Origin: Bipolaris cookei | Lineage: Eukaryota; Ascomycota; Dothideomycetes; Pleosporales; Pleosporaceae | Length of the DNA stretch: 64,000 nucleotides | Direction: 5' to 3' | Assembly: GCA_002286855.1 (NCBI GenBank) | Contig: NRSV01000060.1 | Coordinates: forward strand, 92,250 to 156,249 | Shown here: piece by piece, positions 11,457 through 21,300 of the stretch | How the letters are laid out: each line of letters begins with the position of its first letter | Numbering within the stretch: the first letter of the stretch is position 1 | Notes under the pieces: generated by a model | Databases searched by the model: none | The model's input: the letters and a program-made list of their open reading frames with translations, nothing else | Told to the model about the DNA's origin: nothing | Made by a program: the position numbers and the translations under genes

Positions 11457-12324
11457 ATGTCCAAATCACCAAAGGACTCGACACGCTTCACGGCCACTGG
11501 AGTATGGGCGCACACACGTCCCGGCGGGCGGGCAACGACGCTACAATTCGCTGACCCAGCGCCGAAAAATGAAACACCACAGCAAAAGGTCAAGCGGTTA
11601 CGAGAGGCAGCGAATAGGGCGAAGATGGCACAGGTGACGAGGTGGGACTACATGTATCTATACGGCAGAATGGCAGCGGATGCGGCGCATCGATTTACCG
11701 TCTATGGATTGATATTTGCAACTGGTATGTCTGTTCCCAGAGGGCAATTGGACTGTCTCAATTGAATAAATGAAGTTTATCGCTAACATTTGCAAAGGCT
11801 GCGTTGGTGTACTCGCTGTCTTCTCAATAGGCGACATGATTGTCTACAACCGGCGGAAACGCGCAATTTACTTTGCCGAAGAAGAGCGCACACAGGCCAG
11901 GATCCTAGAAGCCGCACGCTCCGCTGTCGCATCCGGGACTGCGTCACCAGCACAGGCTGCGCTTGTTGCAGGCATTGCCGAGGAACAGGAATTAATGGAA
12001 AAGAAGAAAGCAGAGCGGAAAGCACCCTCTAAGCTGCTGTGGTGGCTGCATGGTGACTGGAAAGAGGACCAATCCATTGCCGAGCAGCGAAGGCTAGCTG
12101 TGGAAGAGATCAAGCGACTAGAAGCCCAGGGAAACTCCAATCTGGGCATTACCGCTGCAGTGCAGGAGGCCAGGACACACGACACATCATACACAGCCCC
12201 GGCGCCATCAACACAGACAGTGGGCGGACCATTGGACAATGCTGCTGAAAAAGTAGTCAACAAGGTCGAGGCTACCGGCAAAGGCTGGATTGGATGGATA
12301 ACGGGAGGGTCCAAGAAGGAGTAA
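11457..12324 (+). CDS. COX14-like cytochrome c oxidase assembly protein
   Basis: Two exons, 11457-11724 and 11798-12324, with a 73-bp GTATGT..AAG intron, encode 264 aa. The core (about residues 55-110) reads TRWDYMYLYGRMAADAAHRF then TVYGLIFATGCVGVLAVFSI, a single transmembrane helix spanning the splice junction, then YNRRKRA. The A-D-x-x-H-R-x-T-V-x-G-L pattern before one membrane span is that of the COX14 family, small inner-membrane proteins that hold newly made Cox1 during complex IV assembly. The protein is far longer than yeast COX14 because of an Ala/Glu-rich helical C-terminal extension that is likely matrix or intermembrane-space exposed. The family call rests on this one motif. The start at 11457 follows CACACA and is the first ATG giving this frame. 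Confidence 0.65.
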
Positions 12325-12593
12325 AAGAGTGCGGGGGATACCATATGAGGGGGTTTTGACGACCTTCATGTACTACTATACACTTTGAGGCTATATGTTG
12401 CTGTCACACTAGATGTATGCATATGGAGTTTATGCATGTCTCTATGGTCTTTTGTCTACTAGGGTATCTTATTTTGTATCTGTGCCGCATAAACGACGCA
12501 TGTTTAAATGTCAGATTGGTCTTCCGCTTTTACTGATTGCCTTGTCCTGCCATGGGAATATAGCTTCGCCGTTCTCCCGTACGCTATGTTTAG

Positions 12594-13072
12594 TCAGCAC
12601 CAGTTCAACGATTTTGTCAGACGAATACATGCCTCTCTCCACCCCTCGATCCATGGCCGGAGTCCAGCCCAGCCCAGCAGCCCCAGTGTTGCTCCAATGA
12701 AGATGAAGACGACGGCCTGGTCTTTGGCAGAGTCCCTCTGGAAACACGTAGTCAGGACATTCTCCTCCTTTTCTCCAGTGCAGAAGCTGTATCCGAGGCA
12801 GAACTGGCGGTTGCAGTCGTTGCACGTCTTCTTGGATGCGCGGGGTTCGGCATGGCTCGTGGGCTTCTTGGCAACGGATGGTGCGTCGAGGGCAACAATT
12901 GTGCTGTTCCCGAAACAGGTGCACTTGCAAAAGGACGTCGGGGCTGGTGACGGGCTTAGCTGGTTTCGAATAACTGGACAAGTAGCAAAGGAGGCTTACA
13001 GGCGGCGAGGGAAATGGAGAGGGAGGAGAAGAAGGTCAGGACGAGAAAGAGGAGATACGGCGGGCGCCTCAT
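12594..13072 (-). CDS. Small secreted-type Cys-rich single-pass membrane protein, uncharacterised
   Basis: Exon 13072-13000 encodes a signal peptide (MRRPPYLLFLVLTFFSSLSI). A 56-bp intron with GTAAGC donor, CTAAG branch and CACCAG acceptor leads to exon 12943-12594; together they give 140 aa. The mature part begins FCKCTCFGN and continues with KKTCNDCNRQFCLGYSFC and TTCFQRDSAKDQ, nine cysteines in about 80 residues. One transmembrane helix follows (VVFIFIGATLGLLGW), then a short basic tail ending in Cys. The long frame visible over part of this region on the same strand is the wrong phase. I recall similar CxC..CxxC..C membrane proteins across Pezizomycotina without an assigned role. It likely faces the lumen or cell exterior with disulfides. 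It is convergent with the COX14-like gene. Confidence 0.72.
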
Positions 13073-13416
13073 TTTGTGTAATTCAAGAGGATATTGTCAA
13101 TAGTGCAAAGAATGGGCGCAAAACACAAGCTAAAACGACTCTCCTGCGCCGAATAACGCGATGTCGAGGTGGCGACGGACTGAACCCATCTTCAGGTCGA
13201 GTGGAGCTTCAAACCTCCGTCCGCGTCTACGCTAGCGCCAGACAACCGGGTCCATGTTACGCTAAGCATTTTCCTTTCCCCTCCACCTCCGACACATAAA
13301 CACTACGCGTATAGGCGGCGGTCCGGAACCTGCCTCCTCTCTTCTTGTTGACGCCTGGCGCCTTTCTGCTGACACCAAAATCACGCCCTGTCGCACGCGC
13401 GCCAACTTGCGCCTCA
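13073..13416. other. Divergent promoter region
   Basis: A 344-bp spacer between the small Cys-rich gene (minus) and the NOL8-like gene (plus). The open frame of the latter extends back to an ATG at 13345, but 13417 is the better start. No defined element is seen. Confidence 0.5.
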
Positions 13417-15165
13417 ATGCCAGACGCACAGGCGCCTAACTCTCCCCAAGCGCAACCCGAAAGCAAAACTGTCCGCCTACATATCACGCCTTTCCGCCCC
13501 GATCTGCTCAAGGTCTACCTGGCTCCTTCAGTCCTGCCTCTTGCGCAAAACATCTCCTACCACACCGTCGTGACCTTTCCAGAAAAAGGCTTCGGCTACC
13601 TAGAGCTACCCGAAGTAGAAGCGCAGAAAGTTAAGAAGAAGCTCAACGGCACAATTCTCAAGGGCTCAAAGGTGCGCATAGAAATGGCCAAACCAGAGAA
13701 GCGCAAGGCGCGCGAAGAAGCAGAGGCCGCAAAGGAAGCTCAGGGCGACGCCGACAGGCCGTCTAAACGCGCAAAGAAGGACAAAAAGGAGAAGAAAGAG
13801 AGGAAAAAGAAAGAACAGGGGGTCCTGGAGGGCGTCGAATTACCAGACGACAGAAAGGTCAAGCGTGGCTGGACTGAGCCCGTCACCAAGACCAAAAAGG
13901 ACAAGAAAGAGAAAAAGGATAAGAAGGACAAGAGCGACAAGGAGGCAAAGAAGGAGCGCAAGCACTCCAAATACACCAAGGAACCGGAGCTGCTCTTCAA
14001 GGCAAAGCTGACGCCTGTTGCTGCGACCGAGGTTACACTCAAGGACAAGAAGAAGGATAAGAAGGAGAAAAAGGAAAAGAACAAGTCCAAGTCTACAGAG
14101 GTTGTTGTGCATGAGTTTGAGAAGAACACCAAGACTCCTAGTTTTTTGAAACAGCCCGATGTTGTAATCTCCAAGAAACCTGCAGTGGATTATATTAATG
14201 GTTTGGGCTGGGTGGATGAAGATGGTGTTGTTGTTGAACCAGAGACTGGAAAGGCGAAAGCCAGAAGAGCTCTGGAGCTGGTAGATGCGCCCTCGGAGGC
14301 TGCGAAAGCATGGATCGACGGGACATCGAAGTTATCTTCTACGCCCAAAGCCACAAAGGAACAGAAGAAAAAGAAGGTTACGCCGCCGCCATCTTCGTCT
14401 GAATCCGATGATGAAGAATCGTCTGTCGTTTCATCCTCATCTGAAGACGAAGATTCTTCCGACTCGGACTCGGAAGAGTCAGCTGAAGAGTCGGAAGCTG
14501 AAGAATCAGAAGCCGCATCACCTGTACCATCGGCCGTCAAGAGCAAAAAAGCCCCAGAAAAAAGCCAACCCGCAGCACCTGCCGAAAAAGAAGTCCACCC
14601 CCTCGAAGCCCTATTCAAGCGCTCAAAGCCCACCGATAACTCCATCACAACTCCCACCAAAAAACTCAACCCGATCGACACATCCTTCACCTTCTTCGAC
14701 AACAACACCGACAACGATGCCACAGAAGCCACTGGTCAACCCATCGAAGACGCCCCCATCACCCCATATACCCAACGCGACATCGAATGGCGCGGCCTCC
14801 GCAGCGCAGCCCCAACCCCGGACACCGCCGCCATCGGCCGCCGCTTCTCCTTCGACTGGCGCCGCAACAGCCAAGAACGCGACGACGACGAAGACGACCT
14901 CAGCGACCTCGATGTCCACGCCGAGCACCAGCTTTCCCTCAACACGCGCACGAATGCTAGTAAGCTTGCTGACGTGACGGAGGAAAGTGAAGGTGTTGCT
15001 GCAGATAGGGAGGCTGGGGAGGTTGCGAAGCCCGAAAGCGAGTTTAAGAAGTGGTTCTGGGAAAATAGGGGTGATTTGAATAGGGCATGGAAGAAGAGGA
15101 GGCGCGATGCGTTGAAGGCGAAGAGGTTGGGGGAGAATAGGAAGATGACGAGGCGGGTTGTTTAG
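13417..15165 (+). CDS. Nucleolar RRM protein with Lys- and Ser/acidic-rich tracts (NOL8/SRP40-like)
   Basis: One exon of 582 aa. Residues about 18-95 look like a divergent RRM (VRLHITPFRPDLL, then GFGYLELPEVEAQKVKKKLN and GSKVRIEMAKPE), the arrangement at the N-terminus of NOL8-type nucleolar proteins. Several Lys-rich KKDKKEKK runs resembling nucleolar targeting tracts follow, then an acidic Ser stretch (SSSESDDEESSVVSSSSEDE), a disordered Pro/Thr region and a conserved basic tail (FKKWFWENRGDLNRAWKKRR). NOL8-like proteins take part in rRNA processing and ribosome biogenesis; the long acidic-Ser region explains the common SRP40-like label. Met 13417 (CTCAATGCC context) is preferred over the in-frame ATG at 13345 because the extra 24 residues are unlike the family. 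Confidence 0.7.
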   Translation: MPDAQAPNSPQAQPESKTVRLHITPFRPDLLKVYLAPSVLPLAQNISYHTVVTFPEKGFGYLELPEVEAQKVKKKLNGTILKGSKVRIEMAKPEKRKAREEAEAAKEAQGDADRPSKRAKKDKKEKKERKKKEQGVLEGVELPDDRKVKRGWTEPVTKTKKDKKEKKDKKDKSDKEAKKERKHSKYTKEPELLFKAKLTPVAATEVTLKDKKKDKKEKKEKNKSKSTEVVVHEFEKNTKTPSFLKQPDVVISKKPAVDYINGLGWVDEDGVVVEPETGKAKARRALELVDAPSEAAKAWIDGTSKLSSTPKATKEQKKKKVTPPPSSSESDDEESSVVSSSSEDEDSSDSDSEESAEESEAEESEAASPVPSAVKSKKAPEKSQPAAPAEKEVHPLEALFKRSKPTDNSITTPTKKLNPIDTSFTFFDNNTDNDATEATGQPIEDAPITPYTQRDIEWRGLRSAAPTPDTAAIGRRFSFDWRRNSQERDDDEDDLSDLDVHAEHQLSLNTRTNASKLADVTEESEGVAADREAGEVAKPESEFKKWFWENRGDLNRAWKKRRRDALKAKRLGENRKMTRRVV

Positions 15166-16800
15166 TACATATAAAAGTCGTCAGGTTCTTTTTTTAAAGG
15201 TAGATAAGAAGGAATGAGGTGGATTGAAAGCGGATATCGGGGTTTGTCATGTGAGTATGAGGTTGGTATGGAATGATATAGTAAAAGATATAGACGCCCC
15301 CGTTTTGCTAACGCCTACGCTTACGCTTCAACGAAAAGAAATGCATTACACATCCAGACCCTTGAATTTCACACTCGTTCTTCTACTACTGTGTCCAGAT
15401 ACGCAGGCTTCTTCGCCCCGCGTCAGTGTAGTGCTGCTGTTTATACTTTCCCTTCCATCCCCCTCCGTCTTCTCCAGCTTCGACACTGGCGACGACGGTG
15501 AGCGTGACAATGGCGATGGAGAAAATGTTGGCAATGGCGATGATGATGATGATGACAACGATAATGGCGATGGCGATGCTAATGCCAGACTAGGGAATGG
15601 AAGTGGTGCCGATGCTGATGCCGTCTGTGTAGATGTTGATGAGGGCGATGTAGCAAAGGGAGATTGCGACATCGAACACAACGACGCAGATATCATGCCC
15701 TTTTCAGTCGCTGCGACTATAGCGCTGGGAACTTGGTGTAGTGGTGATTTATACGATGGACTGCTTGTTTGAGTGGAGGTGGAGACGGATGGGCGGGGGG
15801 AAGTGGATGCGGGGTTGGCTGGTTGTGTTAGTTGGAGGCGTGGTAGGAAGAAGGGTGAGGGGGGGAATACCAGATTTTTCAGCCAGGGTGGGATTTTCCT
15901 TCTTCTTTGATTCAAACATGGACAGGAAAGTCGATCGAATAGTAGACAGACAAGGCATCTCTTCTTAGTCTTTCCGTAGGAAGTGTATTGCAAAATTTCG
16001 TGCTCACGATTTTGTCCAAGTCGTTGTTGAAAGTATTAAATGCTTAAAACATAGAACGTATAAAACCACTTCTATTACTCACAAGAAATATAAAGAATTT
16101 ACAATAAAAGATACCTTTCAATTAAACCTCCAACGTCGATACAGACATCAAGATATATCTTCCCTCAACCCATCCCACCTCGTCCTTGCCTAAGAAAAAT
16201 GACGTACCTACCTTCGCCCTTCCACCTTCCATCCTATAAAATGTCAAAAAAGGTCTCAAAAAGAAACGCCACCACCACTAGCATCCACTAACCCCACGCG
16301 CACACACGGGAGTGTAGGAAATGACGATATCGATCGACACTAGGAACACGCGGCCTTATCATTACTTACGTTGTTGCTTAGTCCACTACACGACAGAACT
16401 TCCATTACATATGTATCACTATACCTGCGAAGTGAGTAAAGTGCATGCATGCAAGCCTGCATGAATGCATGCGTAGATCATCCTTCCCGCGCCCGCGCCC
16501 CCCCCCCCACTCGGGCAACGCAAAAGCAAAAAAAAGAGGAGCGAAACAGAAAAGGGTTAAGGAGTTCCTCAGGTGTGCTTGATACTTACATCTCGACAAG
16601 CATAATACCGATGTTAGGGAAAATCAAGAATCATAGATACGAATAAAACGCATGTAAAATCTAATATGTTCTTCACCCTTCCCCCCAAAAAAGCAGTTCA
16701 TAAAAAAAAACCAATTAACCTCATTATCGGCTTGCCAATACGAAGAAATGTATTCCACCTCTCCTCTTCCCTCCCCCCCTCAAGCAAAACATCCCCCACC
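15166..16800. other. Gene-poor stretch with low-complexity repeats
   Basis: About 1.6 kb. It holds an imperfect GAT-rich microsatellite near 15537-15575 and related GATGGC repeats that create a long Ser/Pro-rich frame on the minus strand (15993-15346) and an Asp-rich frame on the plus strand. Neither has recognisable domain structure. Further right is a run of C at about 16498-16509 and AT-rich DNA. I do not call a gene here. Confidence 0.5.
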
Positions 16801-17592
16801 TCACTTCTGCTCCTCCCCACCCTTCGGCCCGCCACTCCTCCCTCTCTCCTCCTTCACCCCAACAGCAGCAGCAGTAGCACCAGCGCCCTCCCTAATCAAT
16901 CTCTCCAACTCCCTAATCCTCTCCTTCAATCTCTCATTCTCCCTCTTGACCTCCTCCAACTCCGCCTTCTGCGCCGCAACTTCCTCATACCGCGACGTGC
17001 CCGTCTGCTGCGACGAAACAGAGTAACGATGCGCAGCCGCATGATTGGCGCCGCGCGACACGCTCGAAGAGCTACGGTGGCGTCGCGACGACGTAGGGTG
17101 CATTGAGCCCGGCGTTACGAGGCCGTCTACATGTGCGATGGAGGAGTCGGCAGCGCTGCTGGATAAAGAGGTTGTCGAAGCGACCGAGGCGGAGTGGGCG
17201 CGGAGAGCGGAGAGTTCGCGTGTGAGGCGGTTGACGACTGCTTCTTGTTCTTTTTCGAGTTCGAGATGGAGTTCTGCGGCCGTCATGGGGCGTGGGTGGC
17301 GCATAGGGATGCTCGAGGCATCGTCGGCGGCGGCGCTTGGATGCGTGTAGCTGGTTGGTCCTGGGCTGAGGGGTGGAAAGGCATGGGTGTGTGGGTGCGC
17401 GGATGCTGCTGCTGGAACCGTGCCTCCTGGGGATGCTAGAGGGAGCGGTGGAGGGCCCATGGGGGATATCTGGGAGGCTCGTCGAGAAGCTGGGGTGGAT
17501 GTCTGGCGGGATAGCGAACCCGAGACCGGTTGTGTGTTTGACGGATTGCTCGTGGGCGAAGCTCCAGGTACCGTGGTTGAGTCGAGGGCCAT
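16801..17592 (-). CDS. Uncharacterised Ser/Pro-rich protein with C-terminal coiled coil
   Basis: A single exon of 263 aa starting at an ATG at 17592. Residues 1-105 are Ser/Pro/Ala-rich and look disordered. A short helix follows (MTAAELHLELEKEQEAVVNR, about 102-121), then a second Ser-rich stretch, then a strong heptad coiled coil (YEEVAAQKAELEEVKRENER and LKERIRELERLIREG, about 203-240), then a Gly/Lys-rich tail. The two helical blocks joined by a disordered linker suggest a scaffold or regulatory protein that dimerises through the C-terminus. I do not recognise a named family. GC-rich third positions match the neighbouring housekeeping genes, which supports a real gene. No membrane segment is visible. 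Confidence 0.65.
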   Translation of the reverse strand: MALDSTTVPGASPTSNPSNTQPVSGSLSRQTSTPASRRASQISPMGPPPLPLASPGGTVPAAASAHPHTHAFPPLSPGPTSYTHPSAAADDASSIPMRHPRPMTAAELHLELEKEQEAVVNRLTRELSALRAHSASVASTTSLSSSAADSSIAHVDGLVTPGSMHPTSSRRHRSSSSVSRGANHAAAHRYSVSSQQTGTSRYEEVAAQKAELEEVKRENERLKERIRELERLIREGAGATAAAVGVKEERGRSGGPKGGEEQK

Positions 17593-18461
17593 TGTGGATA
17601 GTAGAGGCTCACACGGCGCGTGTGGTGTGGTTGCTTTGGGCGAAGAGTGGAGAGAGGTGGTGTATTGATTGATTTACCCCGCCGTAGTCACAAGCAAGGT
17701 AGATAACAATGCAGCAGCTGTCCGGAAGGGCAGGCGGTCGATTGAAAAGGGGAGTCGATCTCGAGTCGGTGTGTACAGGGGCAATCGTGATGACAGAGGG
17801 TCGTTGTTAGCCAGGTGCCAGGTGCATCGGGCAATGGAAAAAGGCCATGAGCGGCGTGGGCGATCCAGGCGGGTGGGGGGAAGTTTCACTTGGTCCCCAT
17901 GTTCTTTCCGGCGTGCGTGCTCCTGGCACGTTTGTTTTACGCGGTGCCTGCTCGTCGATCTTGTTTGGCTGAGGTTGGTCGAGTAGAAGCGACGCCTGCT
18001 CAGATGCAAATGCTCTTTACCCAGCGCGCTAGCACCCATCTCCCGCTGCAAGCCATCGCACAGTCCGACATAATTCGGCACGTCATGTTGTTGCGACCCT
18101 TCTCCAACCAAAGCCACCTCACAATTTCACTCCCAATCCCACCAGGCGCGCATTGCAATCATAAACGCTTGTTTGGTATTCATCTGCCTCGGCACTCGCC
18201 TACTTCTACCTAGACGTAGTCATTTCCTTCCATCGGCCCGACCAGCACACGCGGGCGGGGACCATCATCCCGCTATGGGATACCCTACAACCTGGAGCCA
18301 ATTCCGTCTCCCCGTTGCCAGAGCGTTTTCCGCATCTCGCAAAAATAAAACCCTGCTTTTTGAAATGTGCACGCCGTGAAACCCTCCAACTCCAAGTCGC
18401 AATACTCTATTGAACAGGTTTCGAATCTGAATATTTCATGTCTAAAATCTCTCCCAGCCTC
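17593..18461. other. Intergenic, no gene seen
   Basis: About 870 bases between the promoter side of the coiled-coil gene and the 3' end of eIF3L. Frames at 17669-18213 on both strands overlap each other and lack protein features. Confidence 0.5.
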
Positions 18462-19952
18462 CTAGTACGTCCTTGCCAGGTTGCGGAGGTACCAGTCTAC
18501 GAGCCTCCTGCCGACCTTGGCCTCGGAAACGTGGATTAGATCCTGTTCCTTGTCAGTACTGTTGTCATTAATTTCAAAACAGCCTCTACTTACACCCTCC
18601 ATAGCGTAGTCAAGGTCGCTAGCCTGGATAACATCGCCATCCAGGAGACCGCCCTCGGCCCACCGTATTTGCCTGCTCCTCTGCTTGTTGACAAGCAACC
18701 AGCACCGCAGCTTCTCCGGCTCAACCTCTAGGAAACCGGCGAGCTTCTTAAGATCCATGGTGGTGTAGAGCTTGAGGTAGCTTTTGACTGTGGGCGACAT
18801 CATGTTGTTCTTGACCTCATCCATGAAGATGCGCAGGTGGTGTTCGATAGGGTCAATGTTGATCTCTGGGTTGTCAAAGTCGGGAGGCGTAGGGCTGATG
18901 AACTTGGGGCAGGCGGTCCGGAAGAGCTCCTCGAACAAGGGAAGCGATTCGGGTCCGCCGCGCTGTAGCCTGTTGAACTGCTCGCCATACTTTTCCCTCA
19001 GTGCAGTGTGGATGGTGTCGTCGAGGCGGGTGGGCTGGAAGGCGACGCAAATGGCGACGAGGGCGTACATTTGGTCGTTCTTCTTGGTGATGGAGTCGTA
19101 CTGGGCATTCTTCTGGAAGTTCTTTGTGCGCGAGACGTAGACGAGAATGTGGCTAAACATGCGGATGGCGTCCGAGTAGCGGCGCATCATCATGTACGAG
19201 AATCCGACGTAGTAGTACGTGGTGAAGTGGGCGGCCATGACACGGGCAAACATGGCCTTCTTGTTCAGCTCAATGTCGTCGAGCGTCTTGAGCGCCAGGC
19301 TGAAATCACCCAGTAGGCAGTGGACACGGAGGAGACCAATGATGGAGAAGTAGCCCAGCATCTTGTACAACGGGCGGTTGCCGTACTCGCCGGCATACAG
19401 ACTGGCGTCCTCGCCGCGCTTCATGGCGGCAAGCTGCTCGCTAATCTGGGAGCGCTGGATGAGTGAGTAAAGGATGTTGAGGACGCTGTAGCAGCCCCAC
19501 GTGTTTGGGTTCTCGCGCAGCAGGGCAATCTCCTCCTCGTTGTCGCTCTTCTGGGCCGCGCGCTGGCGGTAGCTACAGAAGCTGTTGAACTGGTAGATGA
19601 ACTCGTCAATGACGTCCCAGGCCCAGTAGTAGTTGGGGACCTCGAGGTCGACGGGGCCCTCGGAGTTGAGGATGTAGTGGAAGAGGTTGCAGTAGCTGTC
19701 GTAGCTGGCAAACTTGGTCTCGAGCGTGGCCTGGAACTCGAGGGGCGTGGCGGCGGCCTGTAGCTGGGCGTGAATGTCGTGGTTGCCCGTCATCGAGGGC
19801 ATGCCGTCGAGATCATCCATGCCGTCGTACTGGACCTGCTCGCGGTAGTCGTTTGCCATGGCCTCCTCCTCGACGTCCGAGTCGTCGTCGGGGGCGCGGC
19901 GGGCGGGCTCGCCATTGTGGTACTGCGGCGGGACTCGCTCGCGCAGACTCAT
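18462..19952 (-). CDS. eif3l: Translation initiation factor eIF3 subunit L
   Basis: Minus-strand gene starting at an ATG at 19952. The protein follows eIF3L closely: an acidic N-terminus, the LETKFASYDSYCNLFHYILN block, VPNYYWAWDVIDEFIYQFNS, MLGYFSIIGLLRVHCLLGDF, a PCI-like middle and the C-terminal end RRLVDWYLRNLARTY. eIF3L is a core component of the eIF3 complex that loads mRNA onto the 40S ribosome. The frame is open throughout, but a 51-bp segment at 18593-18543 has GTAAGT at its start, an ACTGAC branch site and CAG at its end. It interrupts a conserved join (AMEG then DLIHVSEAKVG) and is almost surely an intron. Splicing gives 479 aa; retention would insert 17 residues without a stop. 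Confidence in the family is very high. Confidence 0.96.
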   Translation of the reverse strand: MSLRERVPPQYHNGEPARRAPDDDSDVEEEAMANDYREQVQYDGMDDLDGMPSMTGNHDIHAQLQAAATPLEFQATLETKFASYDSYCNLFHYILNSEGPVDLEVPNYYWAWDVIDEFIYQFNSFCSYRQRAAQKSDNEEEIALLRENPNTWGCYSVLNILYSLIQRSQISEQLAAMKRGEDASLYAGEYGNRPLYKMLGYFSIIGLLRVHCLLGDFSLALKTLDDIELNKKAMFARVMAAHFTTYYYVGFSYMMMRRYSDAIRMFSHILVYVSRTKNFQKNAQYDSITKKNDQMYALVAICVAFQPTRLDDTIHTALREKYGEQFNRLQRGGPESLPLFEELFRTACPKFISPTPPDFDNPEINIDPIEHHLRIFMDEVKNNMMSPTVKSYLKLYTTMDLKKLAGFLEVEPEKLRCWLLVNKQRSRQIRWAEGGLLDGDVIQASDLDYAMEGVSRGCFEINDNSTDKEQDLIHVSEAKVGRRLVDWYLRNLARTY

Positions 19953-20559
19953 ATTTGAGGAGGGGGAGGGGGAGGGCGTGGCGGGTGGTGGTGGTGTGCT
20001 GGGCGGGCTGATCGTGTCGTCGTCGTCGTCGTCGTCGTCGTCGAGGAGGGCCTCTTTCCCCCCACCTTGGCCTGGCGCAATTTTGGCCCTCTCTGTTCTG
20101 TGGGCGGGCGTTGGTGCTAGTGGCGGGCGTTATCGATAGGCAGCTGCACCGGCGCCGGCTCTTCTGCGGGCCTGACTCGCCCCTTGGTTCCCTCTGGCAT
20201 TGCATGGTAGACAGCTAACGCCAAAAAACAAAAAAAGCCACCCCATGGCACCAGACGGCCTCAAGTCCGTAGCCCGCCCCTAGGTGTAGCCTCGCATCCA
20301 CGTCGCTGGCGCGCCTGCGTTCATATAAGCCACATAGGACCGTCGTGGGCGGTGCGTGGTGGGTACATCCTCCCTACGTATGTATGTACGTACATAGTAG
20401 GCAGGCCGACCGAGTCCACACACTGCTGCTGCTCGTTACGACTACAAGAGCTCCCGCTCCCCTTTCCCTGTCCTCGGCCGTCTCGTCCTCTCCGCCAAAC
20501 AAGCAGTTTCCAGAACGCATATCCATCCAGAAACAGTCCCTTGACCCGGACTGTTCAGC
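19953..20559. other. Divergent promoter region of eIF3L and the EthD gene
   Basis: A 607-bp spacer. On the eIF3L side it contains a perfect TCG trinucleotide run (listed separately). On the EthD side a TATAAG sits at about 20325-20330, some 235 bp upstream of the EthD ATG, too far for a simple TATA role unless the leader is long. Confidence 0.5.
20017..20043. repeat. (TCG)9 microsatellite in eIF3L leader region
   Basis: Nine uninterrupted TCG units about 65-90 bp upstream of the eIF3L start codon. On the transcript strand this reads as CGA repeats. It may be length-variable between isolates. Confidence 0.85.
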
Positions 20560-21057
20560 ATGACGTACACCGTTGTCCTCTTCGTCACGCGCAACAGTCA
20601 CCTCACATCGGAGCAGTTCAGAGACCACTACGAAAACACGCACATTCCATTGGCCTACTCGCTGCTCAGTCACTGCTGGCCCATCACCTTCAACCGTCGC
20701 TACCTGGCCCGGATCCCGCGGAAGGGCTTTGGCGGCCCTGCCAACCCTGACCGCCCCCCGCTGCTGCTGAGGGGCGTGCTCAACGAAGAATTTGACTTTG
20801 ACTGCATTTCCGACATGGTCTTCGAGGATGAGGCTCACTTTCTCGACTTCTACCGCAGTGTCTACTCAAAGGAGATTTCCGCCGTGCTGACCAAGGACGA
20901 GGCAAACTTTTTGCAAGGGGGCAAGACGAGGGTCATAGTTATTGGCGAGACCTGGACTACAGATCGGGCCGGCTCGACCACGCGGAACGTGGGCTATGGC
21001 CTAATGAGTGACCCTTCCAGCAGCAGCAGTGAAGACAGCGGGTCCACCCCAGACTGA
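20560..21057 (+). CDS. EthD-domain (dimeric alpha/beta barrel) protein
   Basis: One exon, 165 aa. The opening MTYTVVLFVTRNSHLTSEQF followed by RDHYENTHIPLAYSLL matches the EthD pattern of a hydrophobic strand, x-LT-x-EQF-x-x-HYE-x-x-H-x-P. The second half contains FDCISDMVFEDEAHFLDFYR and a final strand (TRVIVIGET), giving one ferredoxin-like domain of about 130 residues that would dimerise. The last 25 residues are Ser-rich and disordered. Bacterial EthD is needed for ether degradation; fungal members include decarboxylases and cyclases of aromatic pigments as well as many of unknown role. No secondary-metabolite genes lie nearby, so no pathway is assigned. There is no signal peptide. Confidence 0.85.
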   Translation: MTYTVVLFVTRNSHLTSEQFRDHYENTHIPLAYSLLSHCWPITFNRRYLARIPRKGFGGPANPDRPPLLLRGVLNEEFDFDCISDMVFEDEAHFLDFYRSVYSKEISAVLTKDEANFLQGGKTRVIVIGETWTTDRAGSTTRNVGYGLMSDPSSSSSEDSGSTPD

Positions 21058-21300
21058 AGCCACGTTGTGATGGACGCCCCCTGGCTACCAACGGGGCTGG
21101 CCCTGCGTGCGACGACAAACCCATGTTAGGGTTACCAGTTTGTGGAATATACCATGGATAAAGGCGATCAAGGCGTTGGTGCGAGTCCGGTTTTTTTTTT
21201 TTTTTTGCTCTCTTGATCTTCAATTTGACAGCTTCTGGTAAGCATGTATATAAGAGCTGCTCAAAGCATACATCAATAATGCCACAGTCTAGCTAGACTT

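Noticed and set aside
12511..12981. 156-codon minus-strand frame
   Set aside because: It overlaps the Cys-rich gene in the wrong phase; the spliced frame gives signal peptide, conserved cysteines and a helix, this one gives none.
13740..14174. Phe/Ser/Leu-rich minus-strand frame resembling a membrane protein
   Set aside because: It is the complement of the Lys-rich KKDKKEKK tracts of the NOL8-like gene (AAG/AAA read as CTT/TTT).
15346..15993. Long minus-strand Ser/Pro-rich frame (215 codons), and a hydrophobic Ile/Ala stretch in another frame that looks like a membrane helix
   Set aside because: Both are produced by GAT/ATC-type trinucleotide repeats; there is no start context, intron support or domain, and the plus strand is equally open.
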